A stretch of DNA of 64,000 bases from Ilex aquifolium (Eukaryota > Streptophyta > Magnoliopsida > Aquifoliales > Aquifoliaceae): contig OX637391.1 of the NCBI GenBank assembly GCA_951799425.1, positions 28,267,701 to 28,331,700 on the forward strand, read 5' to 3'. The notes beneath the pieces are model-generated. The model was not told the DNA's origin. It searched no databases and saw only the letters and a list, made by a program, of their open reading frames with translations. This document shows positions 21,969-34,143 of this stretch, one piece after another. Each line of letters begins with the position of its first letter. Position 1 is the first letter of the stretch. The position numbers and the translations under genes were made by a program.

Positions 21969-24392
21969 TTCAGGCTTTGGTGGGCTAACACTTGATGAGA
22001 CTGGCTTTGTGCCACTTGGTGAAATTCTTCGAATTTGAGTGCCCAGGTCTCAACAGTATGAGTAGGGTCACTTGGTGGTTTTGGGTCATCATCTGTTATT
22101 TCTGATGAGATGAGTTCTAACAGAGATGATTCAGCAGGATCCTCACAGAATGTATCATCCAGATGTTCCTGTATCAAAGATTCTATGGAGTGTACTTCCC
22201 TTTCTTCCTTTTCCTCTTCTGGATGTTTAGCAATATTGAAAATGTTCATTTCGAGAGTCATATTCCCAAAAGTTAATTTCATGACTCCATTCCTGCAATT
22301 GATTAAAGCATTGGAAGTTGCTAGGAATGGTCGACCAAGAATGACGGGAATTTGGTTCTCCGAATTTATTGCTGGTTGAGTATCCAGAACAATGAAGTCA
22401 ACAGGGAAGACAAAACTATCTACTTGGACAAGTACATCTTCAATAATCCCTCTGGGGATTTTGACAGATCTGTCAGCCAACTGGAGTGTGACACAAGTGG
22501 GTTTAAGTTCTCCCAAACCCAACTGTTGATACACAGAATAGGGTAGCAGATTAACGCTGGCTCCAAGGTCTAACAAGGCTTGTTCAATTCTGAAGTTTCC
22601 AATGATACATGAGACAGTCGGACATCCTGGGTCTTTGTATTTTGGAAGGGTTTTCTGTTGGAGAAGAGCACTAGCTTGTTCCGTTAGGAAAGCTCTTTTT
22701 TGGACTTTCTGGCTTCTCTTGACTGTGCACAAGTCTTTTAGAAACTTGGTATAAGGCGGGACTTGTTTGATTGCATCCAGAAGTGGGATGTTGATATTTA
22801 CTTGCTTAAAAAGCTCGTAAATTTCAGGCTGATTTTTCACTTTCTGTTTGGCTCTGTGTCGATGAGGAAATGGAGCCGGAACGGGATACGAAGGTTCCTT
22901 TTTCTCAGAAGGTTCTGACTCTTGTTCAATCACAGGCTCAGGGTCTTTCTCAATTGGTTCAGGTTCAGATGATGGATTGACTGGGCTTGACTCAGGTCTT
23001 GGCTTGGGAATGAGTATGTCTCTGATTGTTTTGTCAATCACTTTGCCACTTCTTAGGGTCGTGACAGCTTGGGCTTGGTCTTGGGTGTTTCCTGTTGTTG
23101 AAGGGTTTCCTACATGGAATTGGCCTTGTGGTTGTTTTGGTTGAGCAGGAAATTTTCCTTTTTCGTGTGTGACCATGGATTGAGTCAACTTTTGGATGTG
23201 GCTTTTAAGATCCTCAAAAGATTGAGTGGTCTGGGTTTTGAAATCAGTGAAAGCCTGTGTGGAATTATTGTTATAATTCATTTGGCTTTGCATGAACTGA
23301 TTTAATGTGTCCTCAAGGTTCCTCTTTTGTGGTGGTTGGTATGGTTGATATGCAGGAGGTCCTTGAGGTGGTGGGTATGGCCCTTGGTGTTGGTTCATGG
23401 GTATTGGTTGTGTGTTCTTCCAACTGAAGTTAGGGTGATTTCGCCATCCTGGATTGTATGTTTCAGAATATGGGTTGGAGTAAGGCTTGTTGAAGTTGGA
23501 AACTGCATGTGTTTGTTCTAACAAGACTTCTTTGAATGCTGGGATGGTGGGACACTCCCCAGTAGGGTGTCCTGTTAGCGCACAGATTCCACACACTTGC
23601 TCAGTGGAAGGGCTAACATCAACTTGATGGACTTTCTTCATCTCTAAAGCTTCGAGCTTTCGAGACAATGTGGACATTTTTGCTCTCAAGTCATCATCCT
23701 CTCTCAAGACATATTTTCCTCCTTGGGAATTAGATGGTCTGGCTTCTACAGTGGTAGGGGAGGCTGAGTCCCACATCTGAGAACTGTCAGATATGGTGTC
23801 GAAGAAATTGAATGCCTCCTCCGGACTTTTTCCCATGAATTCTCCTTGGGCCATCATTTCGACAAACTGACGTAGTCTAGAGGGTAAGGAGTCATAGAAA
23901 AATCCTACCAAAGTCCAATTTTCAAAAGCATGATGTGGGCAAGATTGGAGTAGATCTTTGAATCTCTCCCAACTTTGATAAAAAATTTCTCCTTCTTTGA
24001 CCGCAAAATTCATGATTTGCCTTTTTAATGCATTTGTGCGATGTAAAGGGAAAAACTTTCTAAAAAATTCATTTTGCAATGCTTGCCAATTGGGTATTGA
24101 AAAAGCCTTTAAAGAAGTCAACCATTGTTTGGCTCTATCCCTCAAAGAGAAAGAAAACAATTTCATTTTTGCCAATTCAGAATTGTCTTGAAATGTTCCA
24201 CACACTTCTTCGAAATCTTTGATATGCAGATATGGATTTTCTGCATCCAATCCATGAAACATGGGCAATAACTGCACTGTCCCCGGCTTTACAGTAAAGA
24301 GGGGAGCATTTTCAGGAAAAATAAAACAAGAGGGGACACTATTTCTTGTGGGATTCAAGTAATCCCGCAAAGTTCGGATGTTAGGGACTTCC
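21965..24392 (-). CDS. Element B: gag-protease polyprotein, main part
   Basis: The Retrotrans_gag domain ([18 protein letters not shown] ... [18 protein letters not shown]) is followed by a CCHC zinc knuckle ([14 protein letters not shown]), a long proline- and glutamine-rich linker, and an aspartic protease with [19 protein letters not shown] and [12 protein letters not shown]. An acidic tail follows. Gag forms the particle, and the protease processes it. The solo LTR at 24393-26231 inserted into the early part of gag, so the first residues of the longest ORF come from that LTR; the original start is at 26391. Confidence 0.88.
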
Positions 24393-26231
24393 TGATGAGC
24401 GCATAATATTGCATATTTGAAGGGCTCATTACATGCATTATAACTCAACTTTTGCATTTAAATACTTAGTGTTAGCCAAAATTGTCTATAATGTTGATAT
24501 TTTGATGTTGCAACCTTTTATAGCTTAAATGATTGATTTTAGGACATTGCAACCTTGATGGATGTGTGGTGAAGGCATGGACACAATACATGAAGAATTG
24601 GAGGCTTAAAAGTGAAGAAATCAAGAAGGCATTGGTGCTTGGGAACAAGGGCACCAGCTGCAGCAATAATTGGAAGCACTGCCTCGGAATTCCTCCATTT
24701 TGACCATGATCTACTCAGAATTTGGAAAAGTTAAAAACATGAAAGTTGTAGATATGGGTGTCTTCTGTTTGGTGTCAAAATTTCAGTCCAATCTAACGGT
24801 TAGATCAAGAGTTATGTCGATTCTACCGAAGGTGGTCCAGTGCAGAAAAACAGTACCGGTACCAAATGGTACCGGTACCTAGTACCGGTACTCCGGACCT
24901 TCTGGTCGCGAAAACAGCCTGTAACTCAACTTTGAGGCTTGGGGGTCCCACCTACACTTCTCCCACGCCTATCCCAACATTTCCTTACACATTTACAGGC
25001 CTCCTACACTCAAGTGGAAGACTTTAAAGGCCAATGCATTAAAGGAGGAATGGGGAGAAGTGGGCTGCCAGGGCTATGATCTCCTAGCCTGTCAAGCCAT
25101 CCATTCAGCCCTCTCTTGATGGGAGCTCGTTCACACAGCTAGGGGGGAGCCTCTTGGACGTTTTGGCATGTCTCTACACTCCATATATTTCAGCATTCAC
25201 AACACATTGGAGGGTTGGCTACCTAAGCTTAGGAGTAGAGATAGAAAGCTCCAAGGAGGAAGATGATGAATAGTATTTTCGTTTTTGAAATTTTCTTCTC
25301 CGTTTTTGTCGTAGTAAGCTTTCATACTCTTGTAATTCTTAATCCTTGCACTTTAATCTCATCTATTTCATGTTCATTTCAAGTTTAGCCTTGCACTTTA
25401 CTTTTCACCATTGTTATGCTTTCAAGTTCTTCATTTTTAGCTTAAAATGGGTTTTGAATATTTCTCTTCATAGCTTTAGATTTCTTGTTGTAAGTTAATT
25501 TTCATGCTTCATGTCTTCATTATATGTCTTTACATTATGCTTGTCTTTCTTTTATGCATGAGTAGCTAGCTTTTAAGTTGGTTAGTCCAAGGGTGAATTC
25601 CATTTGGGGATTCCATTCCAACTCTCGTTCATTCCTTCTCTCGGTGTATGTTGGCTCGGTTTGATTGGGTTGAGGGTGGATAAATTGATGAGTCTTTGAT
25701 ATTCCGTAGGCCTAGTCACGGTTTATGCTTGGATACTCACCATTTTATCCCTAGCTTCCCATGAATCAATCGTACTTCTAGGCACCATTGGAGGAAGGCT
25801 TTGAGTTGATTTGGTATTCCCATTGGAATGAACCCTTTGGATTAGCCAACACTTGCTTTATTTGCATTTTCATTCACAAACCAAACACAAAACTCAAATA
25901 CAAGATTTTACACTTTCTTTTCACTTTTGCAAAATCACTTTCATAAAACTCCCTTTCCTTCCCTGAGGAGACGACCTTGGAATATTTTCCAAGTAAAACA
26001 CACGACCACAAAAGACTCCTTTCGATTGGGGAGCATTTTTGTGCACACCGCATCTCATTCCATCTATTTTGTTCATCACATTTCCATTCACATCCATTTT
26101 GTTGTTGTTTCCTATCTTCTTGCATCATCCGGAGGGAGAGTGACACTCCCCCATCACTATAAGCCACATACACACATTGAGGGTGAGGGTGATGTTACGA
26201 GGTTAGGAACGACGTAATTACCAATCAATCA
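24393..26231 (+). mobile_element. Solo LTR of the E/D-related Athila family (copy H2)
   Basis: A 1,839-bp LTR from tgatgagcgcataat to ccaatcaatca, with perfect 5-bp duplications cttcc at 24388-24392 and 26232-26236. It is inserted in B's gag. It is homologous to 14334-16243 and 63196-64000, but in the shared palindrome slot it carries TACCGGTA words (three copies in 24853-24891) instead of TTCCGGAA. Confidence 0.9.
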
Positions 26232-26391
26232 CTTCCTCCTCTCTCATTGGGACTTCTCCATTTCTTTCATTATTTGCCATACTACCATCACAAGAGTCTG
26301 CTACTGATCTAGGTGAATTAGGTTCAGGCTGATTCACGGACTCACACGATTCTGCCGGCAAATTTTGGAAGTGAGGAGTGCCCTCAGTCAT
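26232..26391 (-). pseudogene. Element B: N-terminal piece of gag
   Basis: The minus strand opens with an ATG at 26391 (MTEGTPHFQNLPAESCESVN) and continues to the edge of the inserted LTR at 26232. It lies about 95 bases downstream of the primer site, as expected for gag. Fossil piece separated from the main gag region by the LTR. Confidence 0.6.
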
Positions 26392-26484
26392 AAAGAAAAT
26401 AAAACAAAGTTATTTACAGTAAAACAAAATATACACAATGTTGAAGGTCTTTTTACCTTTTACCTTAAAGCACCTTTCAAAGGT

Positions 26485-26502
26485 TCCCCGGCAACGGCGC
26501 CA
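26485..26502 (-). promoter_or_regulatory. Element B primer binding site (tRNA-Asp)
   Basis: The minus strand reads TGGCGCCGTTGCCGGGGA, complementary to the 3' end of plant tRNA-Asp (ending ...CCCCGGCAACGGCGCCA). It lies 6 bases inside the 5' LTR edge. This is the primer site reported for Athila/Calypso-type elements. Confidence 0.9.
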
Positions 26503-26508
26503 AAAACT

Positions 26509-28463
26509 TGATGGCTTGATCCAAATGTATACACCCAAGTGCAGGCGGTCAAGCTGTAGTAATAATCCGGTTTGAGTCCGGAGTCGAATCCACATGGAAC
26601 TTTTGTTGATATGTCTAAGGCAAGCAGTGGTAGAGACCTTTTGATTGTAACCTTTTTGATTTGCTGCGAGATATGGGTTTTGCTGGACAGAATACAAGAT
26701 TCTTTCCAGAAAGATTTTCTTAACAAAATAGGAGATGAATGCTAATTAAAAAGAGTCACCCTTTAGTGCAAGGATCTGGACATGTAGTTAGTTATCCGGT
26801 TTGTCATAATTGTGCTTGATAACTCAATTAAATCCCGTGTCAACAGCAAGTTAATCGGAAGATAAAGATGGATTGTGAAAATTAAGAACATGATTCCGAT
26901 GTCTTTCTAGAAGCTTACAAGAATTGCCTGTGCCGAGACTTAACCCTTCTACAAACAAGCAAGTGTTTCTACAAGACATCCAATCATGATATTAATAGTC
27001 CATTCTTTAAATGAAGTACATTAAGGGGGGAGATTGAAGGGTAGTCATGAGGATCTAGTCGGGGTACTTGCCTTGAACTGATGAGTCTTTCTATGCAGGA
27101 GTCATCCATGTCATAGAAAGAGCTCACAATTATACAAAGTACCTTAGCTTTGCTAGATGCAATCAATCATCCGATAACAAGAAAAAATAAACGTTAAGCA
27201 TAAAAGAACATTGCACAAATATGATTCCCGGATAACTTGTACATGCCTTTCTCCTCTCACTAAAGAGTGAATGAGAAACTACTCACTCTTCATGGCTTGG
27301 GTAAAGCTAGAAAAGTGAGTGATGCTCATCACTTCAAGTGGAGAACTTTAAAAGATAAAGTAACAACAAACGCGGAGCGAATCTTCCACAAAGAATGAGT
27401 GAATCACGTTCCACCCTTCACGGCTTTAATCAAGCTCTAGAAAAGTGGAAGAGTTTTACTCTTCTAAGAAAGAAGGAAGCTCAAGCAATGGAAGTGAAAT
27501 GCATGAACAATAAAAGTAGAAGAAAGCTAGTCACATTTGGAGGGTGGCTTCCTCAACCAAAGATTGGAGGGTTGCTTCCTCAACCAAGATGGGAGCTATT
27601 TCTCTTCTATGCATGAGAAATGAAAGCATAAACATAAGCATAAGCATAAAACTACTGTTATAACAAGCAAGAGATGTTGGGCTAAAGCCAAACTAATCTC
27701 TAAAATAAAGACTTCATAAGGAAAATGAACTAACTACAATGACAGTGGGAGTCTAAGCCTCCATCACTATCTACTTCCTACTATGCTCTCCTTTTAGCTC
27801 TCCAACAAGGGGAGTATTTATAGGCAAGAGGAGGAGGCAGGGGGGGTGAAAGAATAGTGTTTGCCGCCCAAGTCCAAGTGAACAGTCAACAACTCTGCTG
27901 CCAGTCTATGGATAACGTTCGAACGTGAGTTGGCGTTCGAACGTTCTTTCTGTTTTTGCACTGAGGGCGTTCGAACGTTGACTGCCGTTCGAACGTTTCT
28001 TCTTGTTTTGGCACTAAGGGCGTTCGAACGCTAGCTTTGCTCTGACCCCTTTCACTCGAGTGATTTGTGGTCTTCTGTGAAGTTCAGTTCCAACTCTCTG
28101 CAGTGGTCTGGTCTTCCATCAACTCAAGTGCACGTTCGAACGTGAGTTGGCGTTCGAACGTGCACTCAAGTACTTCAGAGCTCCAGTCTTCTTTCCTAAC
28201 TGCAACACGCCTTCTCTTCAGCAGTTGAGTCTGCTACAGTGTATTGTGGACGTTCGAACGTGAGTTGGCGTTCGAACGTTCTGGCTGTGCTCCAAGCTTC
28301 TCCAATTTTGGGCTCTAATGTACTGGTGCTGCATCCAAGTGTGGTACTTGTTGTTCTTGGGTCCTTGTTCAGTTTAGGACCTGAAATGACATCACTTAAA
28401 CTCCATTAAAGTACCATTAGTCTTAAAATGTCATAATAATATGTCAACTTTAAGTACTAATCA
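26509..28463 (-). repeat. Element B 5' LTR
   Basis: 1,955 bp, TG...CA ends, paired with 10428-12382. It carries the TATA box at 27815-27822 and nine GTTCGAAC palindromes between about 27916 and 28276. Confidence 0.92.
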
Positions 28464-28774
28464 GTTATTCTTGTAGTGATCAGAAAAAAAGAAGTATTTT
28501 AGCAATGCACAGGAATATTGATTTAATTTTGATTGTAAAAAGTATAAGTTATAAACTCCTAACTACTAAAGTTTGTAGGCAGCTTTACTGAAAACCTTCA
28601 CGAGACAAAACTCGTCCATTAGGGATCACCTAGGGGTTTAACGGCTTATTGCATATGCTAAATGCAATCGTGAAAAAATCTACGAAAATGATTTTACCTC
28701 TGTTATGTTATTTTGTGAAATAATTTCTATAATTTGTGTTTACTAGGGACTAGTAAAATTTAAGTTGGGGGGTG
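28464..28774 (+). ncRNA. Element A: three-hairpin block and 3' polypurine tract
   Basis: A's internal 3' end resumes after element B. Three short stems can form: ACGAG/CTCGT (28600-28615), TTAGG/CCTAG (28619-28633, one wobble pair) and ATTGCAT/ATGCAAT (28648-28668). They correspond to the stems in B and E. After ctagggactagtaaaatt comes the purine tract aagttggggggtg at 28762-28774, immediately before the LTR start TGATTAAC. Confidence 0.65.
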
Positions 28775-30808
28775 TGATTAACCTTAATTAGTGTATAAAT
28801 TAGAATGATTAAGTAATCAATTTTGTAAGATAAGACAATTAAATATTACGAATTATAGTTTGTGCTTAAATTAAAGTTTTTAATACTTTATGTTTAAAGT
28901 TCAGGGTCAAATGCAGAAATATTGAAGAATACAAGACAAATGTGCAATGCTTGAAGTCACCAAGGACCAAGGTGCAATAAAAAAACTTGGACCAATAAAA
29001 AGCTGACAAGTGGCAGCCCAAGAAGACGGCACCTAGCACCACTACAAGATACCAACCTTCCGGAAGGTTAAGGAAGATGGTTAGGACCCTGACAAGTGGC
29101 AGTCCAAGAAGAATGACACCTAGGAGCCCTACTGCAAGGCATAACCTTTTGGAAGGTTAGGAAGATGGTTGGGACCACCCTCCTTGGCCGAATACCCCTC
29201 CCCCTCTATAAATAGGGGTGCCTTGTTCATTTTTCAAGCAATTCCTTCCAAGCCTTCCAAACACCTCTCCAAGACAAATTCTTCATCCTTTGGCCGGCCA
29301 CCCTTGAAGCCAAGAGAGTTTTTCAAAGCTAGAAAGAAATAAAGAAAGAGAGAAAGGAAAAGTAAGGGAGAGTTCAATACATAGCCTGTCTGTGATACAC
29401 TTTTATTTGTTACTCTGTATTTCTACATTTCTATTGTATCTTTCTATTCGGATAGTTGAACTACTGCCACTTTTGTGTCTTAAATGATAATAAAGGTGGT
29501 TGTGTTTCAATTGTTCCTTGTGGAAGAAGTTGTACAATTTACTGTTTAATTTTAGTTGTAATGACGAATAGTCACACTCCTTGTTTGTCTGTAGCAATGG
29601 AACGTGAGTAGTCGTTTTATACCCTTCTAACTAGGGTAAACATATGTATAATATTGGTTAGATTATGGAAATGCTGATGTTTTATTTCTATGTTTATTTA
29701 TATATGTATTATATGCTTAATGCATGATATAGTGATGTACGTAATTCTGGTGCTGTGCCTGGAATTATGTCATCAGTGTATCATAAGACCATCCAGTTAA
29801 AGATTCACGATGTTCCTACCGGTATGGCTTGTCCTCCATTGGAACGTTGAGGATTTTCTACTGATGTGTGGTACAAAACCTAAATGATCCTCATGAATGG
29901 CTTGTCCTTCTAGGTTATTAGGATTTCTTTACTTATTATATATCTAACTATACTGACAGTCTAACAACCACGGTGTTCCTACTGGTATGGCTTGTCCTCC
30001 GATGGAATACTGAGGATGTTTAACTGGCATGCATAAATATATATATATATGTATACATATATCACAGATGACCTATTGGGTAATTCAAGTATTCCTCATG
30101 AATGGCTTGTCCTTCTAGTTCACTTGAATTAGTTAATTGGTACGTCTATAACCAGCTTTCCTAAGAAGTTGCTGTGTTATGTTATATTACCACCAGTTAA
30201 CCTAAGAAGTGGCTGTGTTATGGTTTAATCTTTATGTACTTGCTATCAAGAGATCAATTGAATAACTCAAGTAATCCTCATGAATGGCTTGTCCTTCTGG
30301 TTTTCTTGGGTTAATCAATTGATGTGAATATAACCAGCTTTCCTAAGAAGTTGCTGCGTTATAATTTATTACTACCAGTTAGCCTAAGAAGCGGTTGTGT
30401 TATAGTTTATATACATCAGACCTGCCGATTGACTTTCCAGTAAAATGGAAATTAATTGTTGTGAGGTAGCATTTCCAGTAATCAACCAATATAAAGCATA
30501 TGGATCCCTAAATTGAAGCGTATCTTTTATATTGTTATCATTTATACGCTTTACTTACGCATTTTATTATTTCCGCACTTTATTTCCGCAGTGTATTTAA
30601 ATTAAACTAGTTATCAATCTAAGCTCACATCACAAGCGATCAAACATCATACTACTTCAAACAACAACTTTACTGTTTTTATTTTATTTTTTTATTTTAA
30701 AATCTAAATTATTAAAACTCTTCGTGGGATCGATACTTGGACTTAAAACCGAGAAAACTACAATTTGACCACTTATACTTGGGTGTATAATTAATATAAT
30801 TCAGATCA
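28775..30808 (+). repeat. Element A 3' LTR
   Basis: A 2,034-bp LTR from tgattaacctt to attcagatca. It has a clear TATA box (ctctataaatag, 29205-29216). Upstream lie a perfect TTCCGGAA palindrome (near 29057) and a decayed one (near 29147). The interior 29790-30430 carries repeated phrases (ggcttgtcctccgatgg, cagctttcctaagaag), which look like a degenerate internal repeat. Its 5' partner is outside the window. Confidence 0.82.
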
Positions 30809-30825
30809 CAAAAAGTGGCGAATCA

Positions 30826-30841
30826 CTTCCCCTCTTAAAAG
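30826..30841 (-). promoter_or_regulatory. Element C polypurine tract
   Basis: The minus strand reads CTTTTAAGAGGGGAAG, preceded by a cggggacgaaattc motif that commonly precedes the purine tract in plant chromoviruses. The LTR edge follows 15 bases on. Confidence 0.75.
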
Positions 30842-30917
30842 AATTTCGTCCCCGAAATTCACACACACACATACATGCAAGCCCATGCATATGCTACAGT
30901 CATGTAATAGTAAATGA

Positions 30918-31461
30918 CTATAAAAATGTACCTCTATCCTCAAACAAGAAAGGATAATTGGCACGTACGGTGTCCTCGCGCTCCCATGTCGCCTCTTCCA
31001 CTCCCCGGTGCTGCCACAACACTTTCACTAGCCTTACGGTCTTGCCTCGTAAACCCTGATCTCGGTTATCCATGATACGCACCGGTCCCTCCTCGAAGGT
31101 CCCATCCGCATCAACAACAAGCTCGCCCCAATCCACCACATGAGTCGGATCTGGGGTGTATTTCCGGAGCATAGAGACATGGAATACCGCATGAACACCC
31201 GATAAATTTGGCAGTAACGCCAACCGATAAGCAACTGTACCCACCATCTCGAGTACCTCGAAGGGTCCGATGTATCTCGGCGACAGTTTCCCCCGCTTAC
31301 CAAACCGGACCACTCCTCTTTTAGGCATAACCTTCAAGAAGACATGATCTCCCACCTCAAACTCTAGAGGTCGTCGTCGTCTATCAGCATAACTCTTCTG
31401 TCGACTCTGAGCCGTGAGAAGACGCTTCCGAATCAAGTCCACCTTTTCCGAGGTGTCTTTT
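30918..31461 (-). pseudogene. Element C: integrase C-terminus with chromodomain
   Basis: The GPY/F module (GKLSPRYIGPFEVLEMVGTVAYRLALP, quoted here as GKLSPRYIGPFEVLEMVG) is followed by LSGVHAVFHVSMLRKY and a chromodomain ending VKVLWQHRGVEEATWE. Chromodomains steer integration toward marked chromatin. The first residues of the longest ORF come from the adjacent solo LTR. Fossil. Confidence 0.82.
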
Positions 31462-33611
31462 TGTAACGCCCCAAATACCACCCTAGACGACATTACATTC
31501 TAAAACATTCACATCATGAGAGCACTAAAATAATCCATCAATAAATAAGACTTCATAAAGTCATCCATAAAATTTACAGCATTATCCCAAAGGAATAGAC
31601 CCATTTTGGCCTTTACATTCCAAAAATCAACTAATGTAGCGCAGCGGAAATAACAAAAGAAAAACTAGACTTTACAAGGTTCAAAATGAATATCCTAGTC
31701 TAGAAGAAAAGAAAGTGTCGCTCTAGGCGTCCACCTCGGGATCCACGCTCCCGTCTATCGGAGTCTCCCAGTGTGCGGGCTCCTCGACTCCCAGCTCTTC
31801 CTCGAGAGAGTAATCTGAAAAGGTTGTTAAGTAGGGGGTGAGCACGAAGCTCTGTAGGAAAATTCTTCCAAACCCGAACAAGGTTTAGAAAACATGTAAA
31901 GCAAGTCGGTCTTATTTCACAAATATCATATATAACTTTTGAAGTAAAACGAGGACATTTTAAATAGATCTCAAGTTTAAGCCGTAACAATAATCAAGTG
32001 AAAGGTTAAGATAAATTTCATAACCATATACCATTTCCAACTTTTAGCCATTTAGGAAGGGCGCCTTCCGATGCATTGTCCCATACCAATGCACCGGCTA
32101 AGGCGGTCCAATCCATCATCTCCTTTATATTGGTTCATCCTCGTACCCTGTATGTTGATTGCTTCTCATGAATCTACCCAACGATTATACCTAGTCCACC
32201 AATCACAATCACAATCACAAACATTTTAGGAAATGGCGTCTACCATCCTAATGGCAGTGACGAGTCCCTTCCCAGTAAAAGTATATCATCCCTTGTTCGA
32301 ACTCCAGTGAACGATAGTGGTCGCATTACCAAATGACAACCTACTACAAGTGTTAGGAAACCATCTCACCCCCACTGGGATAGACTAACCTCTAACACTC
32401 TACGACATCTCTCGAAGGCAATCCAAGTCTATCACAACAACCATACAAATGAGGAAACCAAAATATTCTCAATTCACCAACAATTCCAAATAACTACAAA
32501 ATCCACAATTTCTCATTTTATAAGCATATCTCAAAATCCCCAAATTAAGCATGTGACATTTTCAATAACCAACCAAGAAAAATGCAAGAGATCACAACAA
32601 TATCATTTTATTACTCAACACAAAACACTATGATTTTGAAATCAAGAATAAAGGAAGAGTTCAAGAGGAAAACCCATCACTCTTGAAAACTAGGGTTTTT
32701 CAAACAAAAGAGGGATTTCATGGGTATACAACCCTAACCTTGTGTAAAACATGTTAACAATTGCAAGAGAACCAAGAAACAATGAACCCATAGCAAATAC
32801 ATATGATTAGGAGTCAAAACATATATATATAATAACCCTAACATCAATGAACAAGAATGGAAGAAAACCCCTACCTTTCTTCTTCCTATGTGTTCTTGAA
32901 AACTTGAAGTTTTGATCTTCTTCAAGGTGAAAATCCTCCTTTGATCTTGTGTTTTCCCCTTCTTTCCTCCTCTCTAAGTCTTCCTAGGGTTTGAAATGTT
33001 GAAATGGGACTAATGGAGATGTCCTTATGTATTTATAGGGTGAGAAATGGCCTCCTGTGCGCGATTCTGAAACCCAGAATTCGCAAGTCACGTTCGAACG
33101 TCATTGGCGTTCAAACGTTTGTCACTCCCAGTACTTTTGTTTTTCCATCAGACAAGAGTACTGGAACGCACTTTCGTTCGAACGTTTATTCACGTTCGAA
33201 CGTCGATTCACGTTCGAACGGAATTCCTGTTTCTGCTGCAACTTCCAATGAAGTTTTGGCCTATTTGGAGATTGATTTGGAAATTTTTCGTGAAATACTC
33301 TTTTGTAGCCCTGGAAGTATGCTATCTACTGTAAAAATTTCAGAGCCAACGGACATTAGAATAAAAATTTAGGATCAAAATACTAGGAAGTGTCCAAAAT
33401 ACTTTCTACCCAAGTTTTCTCTTAAATGTGCTTTCATTCCGAAAATCTTCCTAGCTTCTAATACATACCCTATTACACCGCCTAACATTTTTATTTCTAC
33501 TTTTCCAATCTACCAAATTCAAACACACATCACTACGCATATCCCCATTTTTACAACAATTATTTACTATATATCTATATACATATACAAAAGAAAATGC
33601 GGGGTGTTACA
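31462..33611 (-). mobile_element. Solo LTR, Tekay-like chromovirus (copy 2)
   Basis: 2,150 bp from tgtaacgccccaaatac to gcggggtgttaca, flanked by ctttt (31457-31461) and cttct (33612-33616), a 5-bp duplication with one mismatch. It splits the integrase region of C. Homologous to 799-2816 and 58549-60743. Confidence 0.88.
33030..33225 (-). promoter_or_regulatory. Tekay LTR copy 2 promoter module
   Basis: TATA box tatttata at 33030-33037 on the minus strand. Upstream, GTTCGAAC palindromes lie between about 33092 and 33221 (one copy changed by a base), with cccagtactttt and agtactgg between them, as in copies 1 and 3. Confidence 0.55.
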
Positions 33612-34131
33612 CTTCTACCAATTCCGGACCCGTAGAAGACCTCTCTCCTACCTCCGTCCAACAGACCGGAGAACGACATGATCTCCCGTACAATGCCTTA
33701 TAGGGTGCCATCTGTATACTTGCCTCATAACTATTGTTATAGGCGAACTCCACCAAGGGCAAGTGATCTTCCCAGCTACCCTTGAGATCTAAGACGCATG
33801 CCCGCAGCATGTCCTCTAAGGTCTGGATAGTCCTCTCCGACTGACCATCCATCTGAGGATGAAAAACAGTGCTCATCATCAACTGTGTCCCCATGGCTCG
33901 CTGGAAACTCTCCCAAAACTGAGCCGTAAACCTGGGATCTCGATCCGATACTATAGATACGGGTACCCCATGCAACCGGACAATCTCCCGTATGTACAAC
34001 CTGCAGAATTCCTCCAGTGTGAAGGTTATCCGCAGTGCCATAAAATGTGCTGACTTGGTAAGCCGGTCCACTATCACCCACACCGCATCATGCCCCCGCG
34101 ATGTCCGTGGCAGATGGGTCAAAAAATCCAT
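33612..34131 (-). pseudogene. Element C: integrase core
   Basis: MDFLTHLPRTSRGHDAVWVI, then VDRLTKSAHF, IVSDRDPRFTAQFWESF and FHPQMDGQSERTIQTLEDML give the D, D and E of the DDE integrase core. The ending YKALYGRSCRSP is typical of chromoviruses. Fossil. Confidence 0.85.
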
Positions 34132-34143
34132 CGTGATATGCTC

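Larger units (their letters stand above)
10428..28463 (-). mobile_element. Athila-type LTR retrotransposon B, both LTRs present
   Basis: An 18.0 kb minus-strand element with LTRs at 10428-12382 and 26509-28463 (1,955 bp each), a tRNA-Asp primer site at 26485-26502, gag-protease, pol, a small cysteine-rich ORF, an env-position ORF and a 3' purine tract at 12383-12399. Flanks are gttac (10423-10427) and gttat (28464-28468), a 5-bp duplication with one mismatch. By eye the LTRs differ at a few tens of sites (about 2%), suggesting insertion within roughly the last one or two million years at usual plant rates. It looks fairly whole apart from two inserted solo LTRs and a few breaks. Confidence 0.9.
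1..30808 (+). mobile_element. Athila-type Ty3/gypsy element A (5' part outside window)
   Basis: The element reads on the plus strand: Gag-protease tail, reverse transcriptase tail, RNase H-integrase, a small cysteine-rich ORF, an env-position ORF, a long non-coding 3' region, a purine tract at 28762-28774 and a 3' LTR at 28775-30808. It is interrupted by a Tekay solo LTR (799-2816), a Helitron (7284-9519) and the whole of element B (10428-28463). Its right edge sits in the 3' LTR edge of chromovirus C; the bases after it (caaaa) fit a 5-bp target duplication whose left copy is outside the window. The Athila assignment rests on the protease core [14 protein letters not shown] and on integrase and RNase H wording typical of that lineage. 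It is a broken fossil with several breaks. Confidence 0.85.

Noticed and set aside
26485-26502. tRNA-Asp gene fragment
   Set aside because: Only the 3' acceptor/T-arm complement is present, next to an LTR edge; it is a primer binding site. The same holds for 53976-53992.
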